From: an uncultured bacterium
Lineage (GTDB): Bacteria > Bacillota > Clostridia > Christensenellales > HGM11417
DNA: 64,000 nucleotides
Direction: 5' to 3'
Assembly: GCA_905215695.1 (NCBI GenBank)
Contig: CAJMQN010000003.1
Coordinates: 62,001-126,000, forward strand
This document shows, piece after piece, positions 45,211 through 55,637 of this stretch. The position numbers were made by a program, and so were the translations under genes. Position 1 is the stretch's first letter. Each line of letters begins with the position of its first letter. The notes beneath the pieces are model-generated. The model ran no database searches and was not told the origin of the DNA. It saw only the letters and a program-made list of their open reading frames with translations.

Positions 45211-45918
45211 ATGAAAAAGACCAATCTGATGTACGAAGGCAAGGCCAAAAAGGTCTGGGAGACCGAAAATCCGGACATCGTCTGCGTGGATTACAAGGAC
45301 GATGCGACCGCCTTCAACGGTCTGAAGAAGGGGACGATCGTCGGCAAGGGCGTCGTCAACAACAAGGTGACGAACTTCTTGATGAAACTGCTCGAGAAGA
45401 ATGGGATTCCGACGCATTTCGTCGAGGAGATTTCCGACCGCGAGACGCTTGTCAAGCGCGTGAAGATTGTTCCCATCGAGGTCATTGTCCGCAACATCGC
45501 GGCAGGCAGTCTCTCCAAGCGTCTGGGACTTCCCGAAGGCACCAAGCTGAAATCCACCGTGCTCGAGTACTGCTACAAGAACGACGAACTGGGCGACCCC
45601 ATGATCAACGAGTATCACGCTTACGCCATGGAGCTCGCGACGCCCGAAGAACTCGGCAAAATCGCCGAATACTCCTTTAAAATCAATCAGATTCTCTCCG
45701 AATTTCTCTTGAAGAGCAATATCGAGCTCATCGATTTCAAGCTCGAATTCGGTCGCTTTGACGGCAGAATTATTCTCGCGGACGAAATTTCGCCGGACAC
45801 CTGCCGTTTCTGGGACACCAAGACCGGAGCAAAGCTGGACAAGGACCGGTTCCGCCGCGACCTCGGCAACGTCGAGGAGGCTTATGAGGAGATTCTTCGC
45901 CGCTTGATGGGCGCCTAA
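45211..45918 (+). CDS. purC: SAICAR synthetase
   Basis: 235-residue ligase joining aspartate to [48 protein letters not shown] and [12 protein letters not shown] and [14 protein letters not shown] carry ATP and substrate sites. RBS ATAGGAGA. purB, needed next, is not in this window. Confidence 0.97.
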   Translation: MKKTNLMYEGKAKKVWETENPDIVCVDYKDDATAFNGLKKGTIVGKGVVNNKVTNFLMKLLEKNGIPTHFVEEISDRETLVKRVKIVPIEVIVRNIAAGSLSKRLGLPEGTKLKSTVLEYCYKNDELGDPMINEYHAYAMELATPEELGKIAEYSFKINQILSEFLLKSNIELIDFKLEFGRFDGRIILADEISPDTCRFWDTKTGAKLDKDRFRRDLGNVEEAYEEILRRLMGA

Positions 45919-45934
45919 GGTTCTCGGGAGTGAT

Positions 45935-47356
45935 ATGTATTGCAGACGAAAACCGCATTTTGACAGTATGCACGAGGAGTGCGGCGTATTCGGGGTCTAT
46001 TCGGATGAAACCCGCGACGTCGCGAACACCGTCTATTTCGGTCTCTACGCGCTTCAGCACAGGGGACAGGAGAGCTGCGGGATTGCCGTCACTCACCACG
46101 ATAAAATTTCTTATTATCGGGACATGGGTTTGGTGCCCGAGGTGTTTCAGGCGAGCACACTCGGCGCGCTCCCTGAGGGGGACATCGCGATCGGGCATGT
46201 GCGCTACTCGACGACCGGAGCGAGCCTTTCCTGCAACGCGCAGCCCCTCGTCTTTACCGGAAAGTGCGGGCGCATGGCGCTCGCGCACAACGGGAATATC
46301 ATGAATGCGCAGAGCATCCGGGAGCGATTGATTTCCGAGAATGTTCTCTTTCAGACCTCGATTGACACCGAGGTGATAGCGGCGCTCATCAACAAATATT
46401 CCGAGGACAATATCATCGACGGGATCTTTGCCGCGGCAAAAGAGCTCGTAGGTTCGTATGCGCTCGTCATCATGACGACCAACCAACTCATCGGGGTGCG
46501 TGACCCCTACGGGATTCGTCCCGTCGTGCTCGGCAAACTTGCCGGGGACGAGTATGTGCTGGCGTCCGAGACCTGCGCCCTCGACGCGGTCAACGCCGAA
46601 TACGTCCGCGACCTTGAACCCGGGGAAATCGTCGTCATCGACGCGAAGGGCGTACATTCCCACCGCATGGAGGAACGAAAGGCGTCGGCATGTATCTTTG
46701 AGTACGTCTATTTTGCAAGACCGGATTCGGTCATTGACGGTTGCAGTGTCTATGAGGCGCGCAAAAAGTCCGGCTATATCCTCGCAAAGAAGTACCCGGT
46801 TGAGGCGGATATCGTCTCGGGGGTGCCGGACTCGGCTGTGGTCGCGGCGCGGGGCTATGCGGAGATTTCGGGCATTCCGTATGTCGAGGCGCTCGCAAAG
46901 AACCGATATGTCGGCAGAACCTTTATTCAGCCTGACCAAAAGGTGCGGGAAAATAACGTCAACGTCAAGATGAATCCCTTGAAGGCGAATGTGCGGGGAA
47001 AGCGGATTGTCCTTGTCGATGACTCCATTGTGCGCGGGACGACCAGCCGGAAGATCGTTAAAATGCTGAAGGACGCGGGCGCGAAGGAAGTTCACATGCG
47101 TATCTCTTCGCCTATCATCAAATATCCTTGCTATTTCGGCATTGATACGCAGACTTTCGGTCAGCTCATCGGGAGCGAAAAGAATGAAGAGGAAATCTGT
47201 CGGTATATCGGCGCGGATTCCCTGAAATTCCTGACGGTGGATGAGCTTGTCGAGACCTGCGATTCGGCGCGGCTCGGGTTCTGTCTCGGCTGTTTCAACG
47301 GCTGTTACCCCATGGAACTTTTAAAGGACGACATCGACAAGATGCGTTTCGAATAA
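45935..47356 (+). CDS. purF: Amidophosphoribosyltransferase
   Basis: 473-residue enzyme committing PRPP to purines. A 15-residue propeptide precedes the nucleophile Cys16 (HEECGVFGVYSD); glutaminase YALQHRGQESCGI; PRPP loop VLVDDSIVRGTTS; C-terminal Cys of a likely [4Fe-4S] cluster (ICRYIGAD, GFCLGCFNGCYP). This is the Bacillus-type, oxygen-sensitive form. ATG at 45935 after CGGGAGTGAT. Confidence 0.97.
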   Translation: MYCRRKPHFDSMHEECGVFGVYSDETRDVANTVYFGLYALQHRGQESCGIAVTHHDKISYYRDMGLVPEVFQASTLGALPEGDIAIGHVRYSTTGASLSCNAQPLVFTGKCGRMALAHNGNIMNAQSIRERLISENVLFQTSIDTEVIAALINKYSEDNIIDGIFAAAKELVGSYALVIMTTNQLIGVRDPYGIRPVVLGKLAGDEYVLASETCALDAVNAEYVRDLEPGEIVVIDAKGVHSHRMEERKASACIFEYVYFARPDSVIDGCSVYEARKKSGYILAKKYPVEADIVSGVPDSAVVAARGYAEISGIPYVEALAKNRYVGRTFIQPDQKVRENNVNVKMNPLKANVRGKRIVLVDDSIVRGTTSRKIVKMLKDAGAKEVHMRISSPIIKYPCYFGIDTQTFGQLIGSEKNEEEICRYIGADSLKFLTVDELVETCDSARLGFCLGCFNGCYPMELLKDDIDKMRFE

Positions 47357-47374
47357 TTCACAGGAGAAATACAA

Positions 47375-48397
47375 ATGGCGATTACATACAAGGACGCGGG
47401 CGTTGACGTCACGGCGGGATACCGTGCGGTCGATCTCATGAAAAAATATGTCAAGGAGACCTACGACGATAACGTGGTAGGGGACCTCGGCAGTTTCGGA
47501 GGGTTCTATTCCCTCGAAAACATGGGGCTCGAAAAACCCGTGCTCGTCGCGGGCACGGACGGCGTGGGGACAAAACTCAAATACGCGTTTTTGCAGGACA
47601 AGCATGACACCATCGGCATCGACGCGGTGGCGATGTGCGTCAATGACGTCGTGTGTCAGGGTGCAGCGCCCCTTCTCTTCCTCGACTATATCGCGCTTCC
47701 CAAGCTCATTCCCGAGCTGGTCGCGGACATCGTCAAGGGCGTCAGCGAGGGCTGTAAGCAGGCGGGCTGTGCGCTCATCGGCGGGGAGACCGCGGAAATG
47801 CCCGGATTCTATACCCCCGGCGAATACGATATTGCAGGCTTTTCGGTCGGAATCGTCTCCCGTGAAAAGGTGGTAAACGGGTTTTCCATCAAGGAGGGAG
47901 ACGCGCTTATCGGGCTCGCCTCGAGCGGCATTCACTCCAACGGCTATTCGCTGGTGCGCAGGCTGTTCGGAGAGGACCGGGAGAAACTGAAAAATTTTGA
48001 CCCCGAACTCGGCATGACGCTCGGTGAAGCGCTCCTGACGCCCACGAAGATTTACGTCAAATCCATTCTGACCCTGTTAAAGTCCGTTCCCGTCAAGGGA
48101 ATCGCGCACATCACGGGGGGAGGGTTTATCGAGAATATCCCGAGAATGTTCCCCAAGGGAATCGGCTGCGAAATTAAAACGGATTCCTACGAACTGCCCG
48201 CGCTCTTTCAAAAGCTCTGGAAATTGGGCGAACTGACCAAGGAACAGATTTACAATACCTTCAATATGGGCGTCGGCATGGTCGTCTGCGTCGCGCAAAA
48301 AGACGTCGCGCGCACGATCGCTTCCCTCGAGGAGAGCGGCGAGCGGGCGTTCGTCATCGGCAAGACGGTCGCGGGCGAGGGCGTTACCCTCCTATGA
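47375..48397 (+). CDS. purM: AIR synthetase
   Basis: 340-residue ATP-dependent cyclase converting FGAM to AIR. YKDAGVDVTAGYRAVDLM opens it; VAGTDGVGTKLK, CVNDVVCQGAAPLLFLDY, IGGETAEMPGFY and HITGGGFIENIPRM follow. Overlaps purN by 4 bases. Confidence 0.97.
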   Translation: MAITYKDAGVDVTAGYRAVDLMKKYVKETYDDNVVGDLGSFGGFYSLENMGLEKPVLVAGTDGVGTKLKYAFLQDKHDTIGIDAVAMCVNDVVCQGAAPLLFLDYIALPKLIPELVADIVKGVSEGCKQAGCALIGGETAEMPGFYTPGEYDIAGFSVGIVSREKVVNGFSIKEGDALIGLASSGIHSNGYSLVRRLFGEDREKLKNFDPELGMTLGEALLTPTKIYVKSILTLLKSVPVKGIAHITGGGFIENIPRMFPKGIGCEIKTDSYELPALFQKLWKLGELTKEQIYNTFNMGVGMVVCVAQKDVARTIASLEESGERAFVIGKTVAGEGVTLL

Positions 48398-49014
48398 AAC
48401 GGATTGCGGTGCTGATTTCCGGGTCGGGTTCCGACCTACAGAGCGTGATTGACCGGGTTGCCGCGGGCGGAATCGACGGAAAAATCGAGGTGGTCATTTC
48501 CTCAAACGCGCAGGCGTTCGGGCTCGAGCGCGCAAAGCGGGCGGGAATCGATACGCGGGTGTATGCGAAGTCCGAATTTTCCTCTTTGGAGAAGATGTAC
48601 GCGGACATGATAGGATTTCTGCGCGCCCGGGGCGTGGAGCTCGTGGTGCTCGCGGGGTACATGAGCATTCTGACCCCGAACATCGTCCAAGCCTTCCCGA
48701 ACGCGATTCTAAACATTCACCCGGCGCTCATTCCCTCTTTCTGCGGAAAGGGGTATTACGGACTGAAGGTGCACGAGGCGGCGCTCGCCTACGGCGTCAA
48801 GCTCTCCGGGTGCACCGTGCACTTCGTCAACGAGGAGGCGGACGGCGGTCCTATTATCTTGCAGGAGAGCGTGGCGGTTCTGGACGACGATACGCCCGAG
48901 AGCCTGCAAAAGCGCATTCTCGAGGTGGAGCACAGACTGCTCCCCGACGCCGTCGCGCTGTTCTGTGCGGATCGGCTGGAGGTCGAGGGGCGCAGGGTAA
49001 GAATCAGAAAATAG
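48394..49014 (+). CDS. purN: GAR transformylase PurN
   Basis: 206-residue formyl-THF-dependent enzyme. IAVLISGSGSDLQSVID, VLAGYMSILTP, NIHPALIPSFCGKGYYGLKV with catalytic Asn-His, and GCTVHFVNEEADGGPII with catalytic Asp region. Coupled to purM. Confidence 0.96.
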   Translation: MKRIAVLISGSGSDLQSVIDRVAAGGIDGKIEVVISSNAQAFGLERAKRAGIDTRVYAKSEFSSLEKMYADMIGFLRARGVELVVLAGYMSILTPNIVQAFPNAILNIHPALIPSFCGKGYYGLKVHEAALAYGVKLSGCTVHFVNEEADGGPIILQESVAVLDDDTPESLQKRILEVEHRLLPDAVALFCADRLEVEGRRVRIRK

Positions 49015-49021
49015 AAACGGA

Positions 49022-49059
49022 GCGGGCCGGAAAATGACGGTCCGCCCTTCGGATTTTTT
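49022..49059 (+). promoter_or_regulatory. purN-purH intercistronic hairpin
   Basis: GCGGGCCG and CGGTCCGC form an 8-bp stem, and TCCG/CGGA followed by TTTTTT is a weaker competing stem. It may cause partial termination within the operon. Confidence 0.35.
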
Positions 49060-49079
49060 AAACAAGGAGAAGATTTGCC

Positions 49080-50618
49080 ATGAAGAAGAGAGCATTGATC
49101 AGCGTTTCGGACAAGACCGGAATTGTGGAGTTTGCAAAGAGCCTTTCCGAGCTCGGCTACGAAATCATATCGACGGGGGGCACGCACAAGGCGCTGGAGG
49201 CGGCGGGTCTGTCCGTCATCGGAATCTCGGAGATTACCAAATTTCCCGAGTGTCTGGACGGCAGGGTCAAGACCCTGAACCCCTATGTGCACGCGGGCAT
49301 TCTCGCGATGCGCGCGAACCCCGACCACATGAGACAGCTCGAGGAACTGCAAGTTGAGCCCATCGACCTCGTCTGCGTCAACCTCTATCCCTTCAAGGCG
49401 ACCATTCAAAAGCCCGGCGTCGAACTCGCCGAGGCGGTGGAGAATATCGACATCGGCGGTCCGACCATGCTTCGGAGCGCGGCGAAGAACTATCAGGACG
49501 TGTACGTCGTCGTCGATCCCTCGGACTATGAGAAGGTGCTCGAGGACATCCGCACGGGCACGAATTCCCGCGACCTGCGTTTCATGCTCATGTACAAAGT
49601 CTATCAGCACACCGCGGTCTATGACACAATGATTGCGAATTACCTGCGCGAGAAAATCGGCATCGAATTCCCCGAGCAGATTACGTTTGCTTACGAGAAG
49701 GCGCAGGATATGCGTTACGGCGAGAATCCGCATCAGAACGCCGTTTTCTACAAGGAGTGCTTCCCGAAGGCGGGCTCTCTTCCCGCGGCGGAACAGCTCC
49801 ACGGCAAGGAACTCTCCTACAACAATATCAACGACACCAACGGCGCGCTCGACCTTTTGCGCGAGTACGACGAGCCCTGCGTCGTCGCGGTCAAGCACGC
49901 GAATCCCTGCGGCGTGGGTGTGGGCAAGGACATTCATGAGGCGTATCTGAAGGCTTACGCCTGCGACCCCGTCTCCATCTTCGGCGGAATCCTCGCCGTC
50001 AACGGTATCGTAGATGAGGCGACTGCGGAGGAGATTCACAAAATCTTTATCGAAATCGTGGTTGCCAAGGACTTTACGCCCGGCGCGCTCGAGATTCTCA
50101 AACAGAAAAAGAACATCCGTCTTCTCCGTTTGCCCTCCATCAACGCCAAGCTCGACCCGCACGCCTACGATATGAAAAAGGTGTACGGGGGGCTTTTGGT
50201 GCAGGAGTACGACACGCAGCTCTACGAGGAGAAGGACCTCGTCTGCGTCACCAAGAAACAGCCGACGAAGGAGGAGCTTGCCGATTTGAAATTTGCGTAC
50301 AAGGTGGTCAAGCACACCAAGTCGAACGCCATCGTGCTCGCCAAGGACGGCGCGTCGGTGGGCGTGGGCGCGGGGCAGACCAACCGCATTTGGGCGTGCG
50401 CGCAGGCGTGCGAACACGCGGGCGACCACGCGAAGGGTTCGGTGCTCGCGAGCGACGCGTTCTTCCCCTTCCCGGACTGTGTGGAAGAGGCGGCAAAGCA
50501 CGGAATCACGGCAATCATTCAGCCCGGCGGCAGCGTGAACGACGCGCTCTCCATCGAGGCTTGCGACAAACTGGGCATTGCGATGCTCTTCTGCGGCAAG
50601 AGGCACTTCAAGCACTGA
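49080..50618 (+). CDS. purH: AICAR transformylase / IMP cyclohydrolase
   Basis: 512-residue bifunctional enzyme for the last two steps to IMP. The N-terminal cyclohydrolase ([40 protein letters not shown]) is followed by the transformylase ([61 protein letters not shown]). RBS AAGGAGA. Confidence 0.97.
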   Translation: MKKRALISVSDKTGIVEFAKSLSELGYEIISTGGTHKALEAAGLSVIGISEITKFPECLDGRVKTLNPYVHAGILAMRANPDHMRQLEELQVEPIDLVCVNLYPFKATIQKPGVELAEAVENIDIGGPTMLRSAAKNYQDVYVVVDPSDYEKVLEDIRTGTNSRDLRFMLMYKVYQHTAVYDTMIANYLREKIGIEFPEQITFAYEKAQDMRYGENPHQNAVFYKECFPKAGSLPAAEQLHGKELSYNNINDTNGALDLLREYDEPCVVAVKHANPCGVGVGKDIHEAYLKAYACDPVSIFGGILAVNGIVDEATAEEIHKIFIEIVVAKDFTPGALEILKQKKNIRLLRLPSINAKLDPHAYDMKKVYGGLLVQEYDTQLYEEKDLVCVTKKQPTKEELADLKFAYKVVKHTKSNAIVLAKDGASVGVGAGQTNRIWACAQACEHAGDHAKGSVLASDAFFPFPDCVEEAAKHGITAIIQPGGSVNDALSIEACDKLGIAMLFCGKRHFKH

Positions 50619-50619
50619 T

Positions 50620-51882
50620 ATGAATATACTCGTCATCGGCGGCGGCGGAAGAGAGCACGCCATCATCTGGAAACTGAAACAGAGCGCGAACTGCGGTAAG
50701 GTCTATTGCATTCCCGGCAACGCGGGGATTTCCGAACTGGCGGAGTGTCACCCCGAAATCGGCGCATGCGACCTCGGGAAAATTTTGGATTTCGTGCGCG
50801 GGCACGCGGACATCGGGCTGACCGTGGTCGCGCCCGACGACCCGCTCGCGCTGGGGCTTGTGAACCTTCTCGAGGAGAACGGGTTTCGCGCCTTCGGTCC
50901 CCGCAAAGAGGCGGCGATCATCGAGGCGAGCAAGGCGTATTCCAAGGAACTCATGAAGAAATACGGTATCCCGACCGCGGGATACGAGAGCTTTACGGAT
51001 TACGCCGCGGCGAAGGCTTACGTCGAAACCGCGACTCTGCCCGTCGTTTTGAAGGCGGACGGGCTCGCGCTCGGCAAGGGCGTACTCATCTGCGAGACGA
51101 GGGAAGCCGCGCTCGAGGGACTGTCGGACATCATGGAGAAAAAGGTGTTCGGCAAAAGCGGCGACTGCGTGGTTGTCGAGGAGTTCATGACCGGGCAGGA
51201 AGTGAGCGTCCTTGCGTTCTGCGACGGGGAACACATCCGTCCCATGGTGTCCTGTCAGGACCACAAGCGGGCTTTTACGGGGGACAAGGGACTCAATACC
51301 GGCGGAATGGGGACATTCTCCCCGAGCCGGCACTACACCCCCGAGATCGCCGACTGGTGCATGGAGCACATCTATCTGCCCACCGTCGAAGCGCTAAAGC
51401 AAGAAAATCGCACCTTCAAGGGAATCGTCTTTTTCGGGCTCATGCTGACGAAAGAGGGTCCCAAGGTGCTTGAGTATAACGCGCGGTTCGGAGACCCGGA
51501 GACGCAGAGCGTTCTGCCCCGTCTCAAAGGCGATCTTCTCGAAATTTTCGAGGCGTGTATCGACGGCACGCTGGACCGCGTCAAGATCGAGTGGGAGGAC
51601 AACTGCACGCTTTGCGTCGTCGCGGCGAGCGGCGGCTATCCGCAGAGCTATAAGAAGGGTCTGCCCATCGAAATCGGCGCGCTTGAGGAGGAAATCACCG
51701 TCTTTCACGCGGGCACGAAGTTCGACGACGCCGGAAGACTGGTGACAAACGGCGGCAGAGTGCTCGGCGTGTGCGCGGGGGGCAAAACCATCGAAGAGGC
51801 GCGCGAGAAGGTCTATCGCAACATGGACAACATCCGATTTGAGGGTATGTTTTACCGCACGGACATCGGAATCAAGAAATAA
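50620..51882 (+). CDS. purD: GAR synthetase
   Basis: 420-residue ATP-grasp ligase joining glycine to phosphoribosylamine. NILVIGGGGREHAIIWKL opens it; VLKADGLALGKGVLIC, EEFMTGQEVSVLAFCDG, DHKRAFTGDKGLNTGGMG and LEYNARFGDPETQ follow. ATG at 50620 is 1 base after the purH stop; the longer frame lies in purH. Confidence 0.97.
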   Translation: MNILVIGGGGREHAIIWKLKQSANCGKVYCIPGNAGISELAECHPEIGACDLGKILDFVRGHADIGLTVVAPDDPLALGLVNLLEENGFRAFGPRKEAAIIEASKAYSKELMKKYGIPTAGYESFTDYAAAKAYVETATLPVVLKADGLALGKGVLICETREAALEGLSDIMEKKVFGKSGDCVVVEEFMTGQEVSVLAFCDGEHIRPMVSCQDHKRAFTGDKGLNTGGMGTFSPSRHYTPEIADWCMEHIYLPTVEALKQENRTFKGIVFFGLMLTKEGPKVLEYNARFGDPETQSVLPRLKGDLLEIFEACIDGTLDRVKIEWEDNCTLCVVAASGGYPQSYKKGLPIEIGALEEEITVFHAGTKFDDAGRLVTNGGRVLGVCAGGKTIEEAREKVYRNMDNIRFEGMFYRTDIGIKK

Positions 51883-51911
51883 TTACCGAAAAAGCATTTT
51901 AGAGGATACGC

Positions 51912-54900
51912 ATGATTTACCGAATTTTTGTGGAGAAGAGAGAGGGGTTCCGCGTCGCGGCGGACAAGCTGAAATCGGACGTGGTGAACGTCCTCGGAAT
52001 CGGAATCGGTTCGATCCGGGAGATTCTGCGCTACGACGCGGAGGGCTTGGAGCGGGAAGATTTCGAGCGGGCGGTCACGAACGTCTTTTCGGAGCCGCCC
52101 TGCGACGAGGTTTGGTTCGAGACCCTTCCCGTGGAGGAGGGGGCGTCGGTGTTCGCCGTCGAGTACCTGCCCGGTCAGTACGACCAGCGCGCGGATTCGG
52201 CGTCGCAGTGCATTCAGCTCCTGACGAGGAAACCCCGCCCCGCAGTCCGCTGTGCCCGCGTCTATGTCGTGACCGGCGCGAGCGCGGAGGAAATTTCGAG
52301 AATCAAGAAGTATCTCATCAACCCCGTCGAGGCGCGGGAAGCGTCCCTTGAAAAACCTTCGACCCTGCGTCTGGATGCGGGCGAGGCGCCCGAAGTCCCC
52401 GTCGTGAAGGGCTTCACCGGCTTTTCGGACGCGGAAATCGCGGACTACCACAGAAAGAACGGCTTTGCCATGAGCGTCGCCGACCTCGCCTTCGTGCGGG
52501 ATTACTATAAGAAATCGGGCAGAGACCCCGTCGAGACCGAAATCAAGGTCATCGACACCTATTGGTCGGACCACTGCCGGCACACGACCTTTCTGACCGA
52601 ACTCTCCGAGGTGGAAATCGAGAGCGAAAACCCGCATGTGCGCAAGGCTTACGAGCTCTATCGGGAGCTCTTCGCGGAGCTGTACGCGGGGCGGACGGAC
52701 AAATATCCCTGTCTCATGGACATCGCGACCATCGGCACAAAGAAGCTCAAAAAGGAGGGCGTTTTAAAGAATCTCGACGAATCCGACGAGATCAACGCCT
52801 GTTCCATCGAGCACAAGGTGGACGTGAACGGAAAGGATGAGGACTATCTCATCATGTTCAAGAACGAGACGCACAACCACCCGACCGAGATCGAACCCTT
52901 CGGCGGCGCGGCGACCTGTCTCGGCGGCGCGATCCGCGACCCGCTGTCCGGACGCACCTACGTCTATCAGTCCATGCGGGTCACCGGCGCGGCTGACCCC
53001 ACCCTTCCGCTCTCCGAGACCTTGAAGGGGAAACTTCCGCAGCGCGTTCTGACCAAGACCGCGGCGTCCGGGTTTTCCTCCTACGGCAATCAGATCGGGC
53101 TTGCGACGGGCATCGTCTCCGAGGTCTATCACCCGAACTTCGTCGCAAAGCGGCTGGAGACGGGGTTTGTCGTCGCGGCTGCGCCCAAGAAAAATATTTT
53201 CCGCGAAAAGCCCGTTGCGGGGGACGTCGTGATCCTGCTCGGCGGGGATACGGGACGGGACGGATGCGGCGGCGCGACGGGTTCGTCGAAGGTGCATACC
53301 CTCGAGTCCGTGGAGACCTGCGGCGCGGAGGTGCAGAAGGGCAACCCCCTGACCGAGCGCAAGATTCAGCGTCTGTTCCGCAAGTTCGAAGTGACCTCGC
53401 TCATCAAGAAGTGCAACGACTTCGGCGCGGGCGGCGTCTCGGTCGCGATCGGCGAGCTCGCCGACGGGCTTGACATCAATCTCGACCTCGTGTCCAAGAA
53501 GTACGAGGGACTCAACGCCACCGAACTTGCGATTTCGGAATCGCAGGAACGCATGGCGGTCGTCGTGCGAAAGCAGGACGCGGACAAATTCATCTCGCTC
53601 TGCGCGGAGGAAAACCTCAACGCCGCCGTGGTGGCGACGGTCACGGACACCCGCAGAATGCGCATGTTCTTCCGCGGCGCGCGCGTTGTCGATATCGAGC
53701 GGGACTTTTTGGACACCAACGGCGTCAAGCAGTCCGCCCGTGCGAAGGTCGTCGAACCCAAGAGCGAATATCTCCAAAGACCCAACGCCGCGGCGCAGAA
53801 CCTTCTGAAAACGGACAGGAAAGCCGCTCTTTTGGCGGAGCTCGGCAGGCTCAACGTTTGCAGTCAGAAGGGGTTGACCGAAATTTTCGACAGTACCATC
53901 GGCGCGGGGAGCGTCTATCTGCCCCTCGGCGGCGCAAGACAGCTCACGCCCGCGATCTCCATGGCGGCGAAAGTGCCGACGGAGGGGGAGACGGACACCT
54001 GCACGGTGTGCGCCTACGGATTCGACCCCGAACTCATGGAAGAGTCCTGCTTTGCGGGCGCGGTGTATTCCGTGGTCGCGTCCCTCAACAAACTCGTCGC
54101 GAGCGGCGTGAATCCCGACACCGTCTATCTGACCCTACAGGAGTACTTCCGCAGGCTCAAGGAAGATCCCGAGCGCTGGGGCAAGCCCATGGGTGCGCTG
54201 CTCGGCGCGCTTTACGCGGAGATTTCGCTCAAAAAAGCGGCGATCGGCGGAAAGGACTCCATGAGCGGAACGTTCGAGAACATCGACGTGCCCAATACGC
54301 TGATTTCCTTCGCGCTGGGCGTTGCGAAGGCTTCCGAACTGATTACCAACGTGCTTCCCGCCGACGCGGGGAAGCTGTACCTCATAAAAACCCCCAAAGA
54401 CGCGTACAATATCCCCGAATTCAGCAGACTGACCGAACTCAACGCCCGCCTGCACGCCGAAATCAAGCGCGGCAACGTGCGGTTTGCGACGGTGACCGAA
54501 GAGGGAGGCGCGTTTGCGGCGGTCGTCAAGAGCGGAATTTCCGACCGCGTGGGATTCTCCTTCGCGCTTCCCGCGGAGGAACTCCTTGCGCCGGGATTTG
54601 CGGACTATATTATTTCGGCGAAGGACATCTCCGCGTTTGCGGACTTCGAGTGCGTCATGCTCGGCGAAGTCGCGAAAGACGGGTATGACGTGGAGGGCGT
54701 GAAACTCTCCTTCGACGAGGCGGAACAGGCGTTCTGCGCAAAGCTCGAGGGCGTGTTCCCGACCCGCGCCGCCGCAAAGGGTGAGGCGAAACCCGCGGAC
54801 TTTGCACTGCGGCAGGGCAAGGCGTCGGATGTGCGGATTGCAAAGCCCCGCGTCGTGATTCCGGTGTTCCCGGGCACGAACTGCGAGCGGGACAGCGCGC

Positions 54901-55637
54901 GCGCCTTCGAACGCGCCGGCGCGGTCTGCCGGGAAGTGCTCGTCCTGAACCGAAGCGTTTCGGACATCGAGGAGAGCGTCAAACGCCTGAACGCGGCGCT
55001 CGCGGAGAGTCAGATCGTCATGTTCCCGGGCGGATTCTCAGGCGGGGACGAGCCGGACGGCTCGGGCAAGTTCATCGCGACGACCTTCCGCAATCCCGCG
55101 ATACGGGACGCGGTTACCGCGCTCCTTGCCCGCGACGGACTCGCGCTCGGAATCTGCAACGGATTTCAGGCGCTCATCAAGCTCGGGCTCGTGCCCTACG
55201 GGGAGATTCGGGAGCTTGAAAAGGACAGCCCCACGCTCACCTTTAACAATATTTCCCGCCACGTCTCCACCGTCGCGCGTATCCGCGTCGCCAGCGTCAA
55301 GTCGCCCTGGTTTGCCGCGGTCAACGTCGGAGATGTCTATGACGTTGCGATTTCGCACGGGGAAGGGAGATTTGCCGCGAGCGAATCCGAGATAGCGCGG
55401 CTCGCCGAAAACGGGCAGATTGCGACGCAGTACTGTGACCTCGAGGGCAGAGTAACCATGGCGTCTCCCTTCAATCCCAACGGCTCGGCGTTCGCCGTGG
55501 AGGGCATCACTTCAGCGGACGGAAGAATCCTCGGCAAGATGGGGCACTCGGAGCGCATCGGCGGCTCTCTCTACCGCAATTACGCGGGCAATTTTGATAT
55601 GAAAATCTTTGAATCCGGAGTGAAATATTTCAGATGA
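51912..55637 (+). CDS. purL: FGAM synthase, single-chain PurL
   Basis: 1241-residue enzyme converting FGAR to FGAM. Instead of separate PurS, PurL and PurQ as in Bacillus, one chain holds an N-terminal PurS-like part (IYRIFVEKREGFRVAA), two AIRS-type halves (TYWSDHCRHTTFLTE, KNETHNHPTEIEPFGGAAT, GGKDSMSGTFE) and a C-terminal glutaminase with VFPGTNCERDSARAFERAG, FPGGFSGGDEP and the nucleophile in LGICNGFQALIK. It overlaps cls by 4 bases. Confidence 0.96.
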   Translation: MIYRIFVEKREGFRVAADKLKSDVVNVLGIGIGSIREILRYDAEGLEREDFERAVTNVFSEPPCDEVWFETLPVEEGASVFAVEYLPGQYDQRADSASQCIQLLTRKPRPAVRCARVYVVTGASAEEISRIKKYLINPVEAREASLEKPSTLRLDAGEAPEVPVVKGFTGFSDAEIADYHRKNGFAMSVADLAFVRDYYKKSGRDPVETEIKVIDTYWSDHCRHTTFLTELSEVEIESENPHVRKAYELYRELFAELYAGRTDKYPCLMDIATIGTKKLKKEGVLKNLDESDEINACSIEHKVDVNGKDEDYLIMFKNETHNHPTEIEPFGGAATCLGGAIRDPLSGRTYVYQSMRVTGAADPTLPLSETLKGKLPQRVLTKTAASGFSSYGNQIGLATGIVSEVYHPNFVAKRLETGFVVAAAPKKNIFREKPVAGDVVILLGGDTGRDGCGGATGSSKVHTLESVETCGAEVQKGNPLTERKIQRLFRKFEVTSLIKKCNDFGAGGVSVAIGELADGLDINLDLVSKKYEGLNATELAISESQERMAVVVRKQDADKFISLCAEENLNAAVVATVTDTRRMRMFFRGARVVDIERDFLDTNGVKQSARAKVVEPKSEYLQRPNAAAQNLLKTDRKAALLAELGRLNVCSQKGLTEIFDSTIGAGSVYLPLGGARQLTPAISMAAKVPTEGETDTCTVCAYGFDPELMEESCFAGAVYSVVASLNKLVASGVNPDTVYLTLQEYFRRLKEDPERWGKPMGALLGALYAEISLKKAAIGGKDSMSGTFENIDVPNTLISFALGVAKASELITNVLPADAGKLYLIKTPKDAYNIPEFSRLTELNARLHAEIKRGNVRFATVTEEGGAFAAVVKSGISDRVGFSFALPAEELLAPGFADYIISAKDISAFADFECVMLGEVAKDGYDVEGVKLSFDEAEQAFCAKLEGVFPTRAAAKGEAKPADFALRQGKASDVRIAKPRVVIPVFPGTNCERDSARAFERAGAVCREVLVLNRSVSDIEESVKRLNAALAESQIVMFPGGFSGGDEPDGSGKFIATTFRNPAIRDAVTALLARDGLALGICNGFQALIKLGLVPYGEIRELEKDSPTLTFNNISRHVSTVARIRVASVKSPWFAAVNVGDVYDVAISHGEGRFAASESEIARLAENGQIATQYCDLEGRVTMASPFNPNGSAFAVEGITSADGRILGKMGHSERIGGSLYRNYAGNFDMKIFESGVKYFR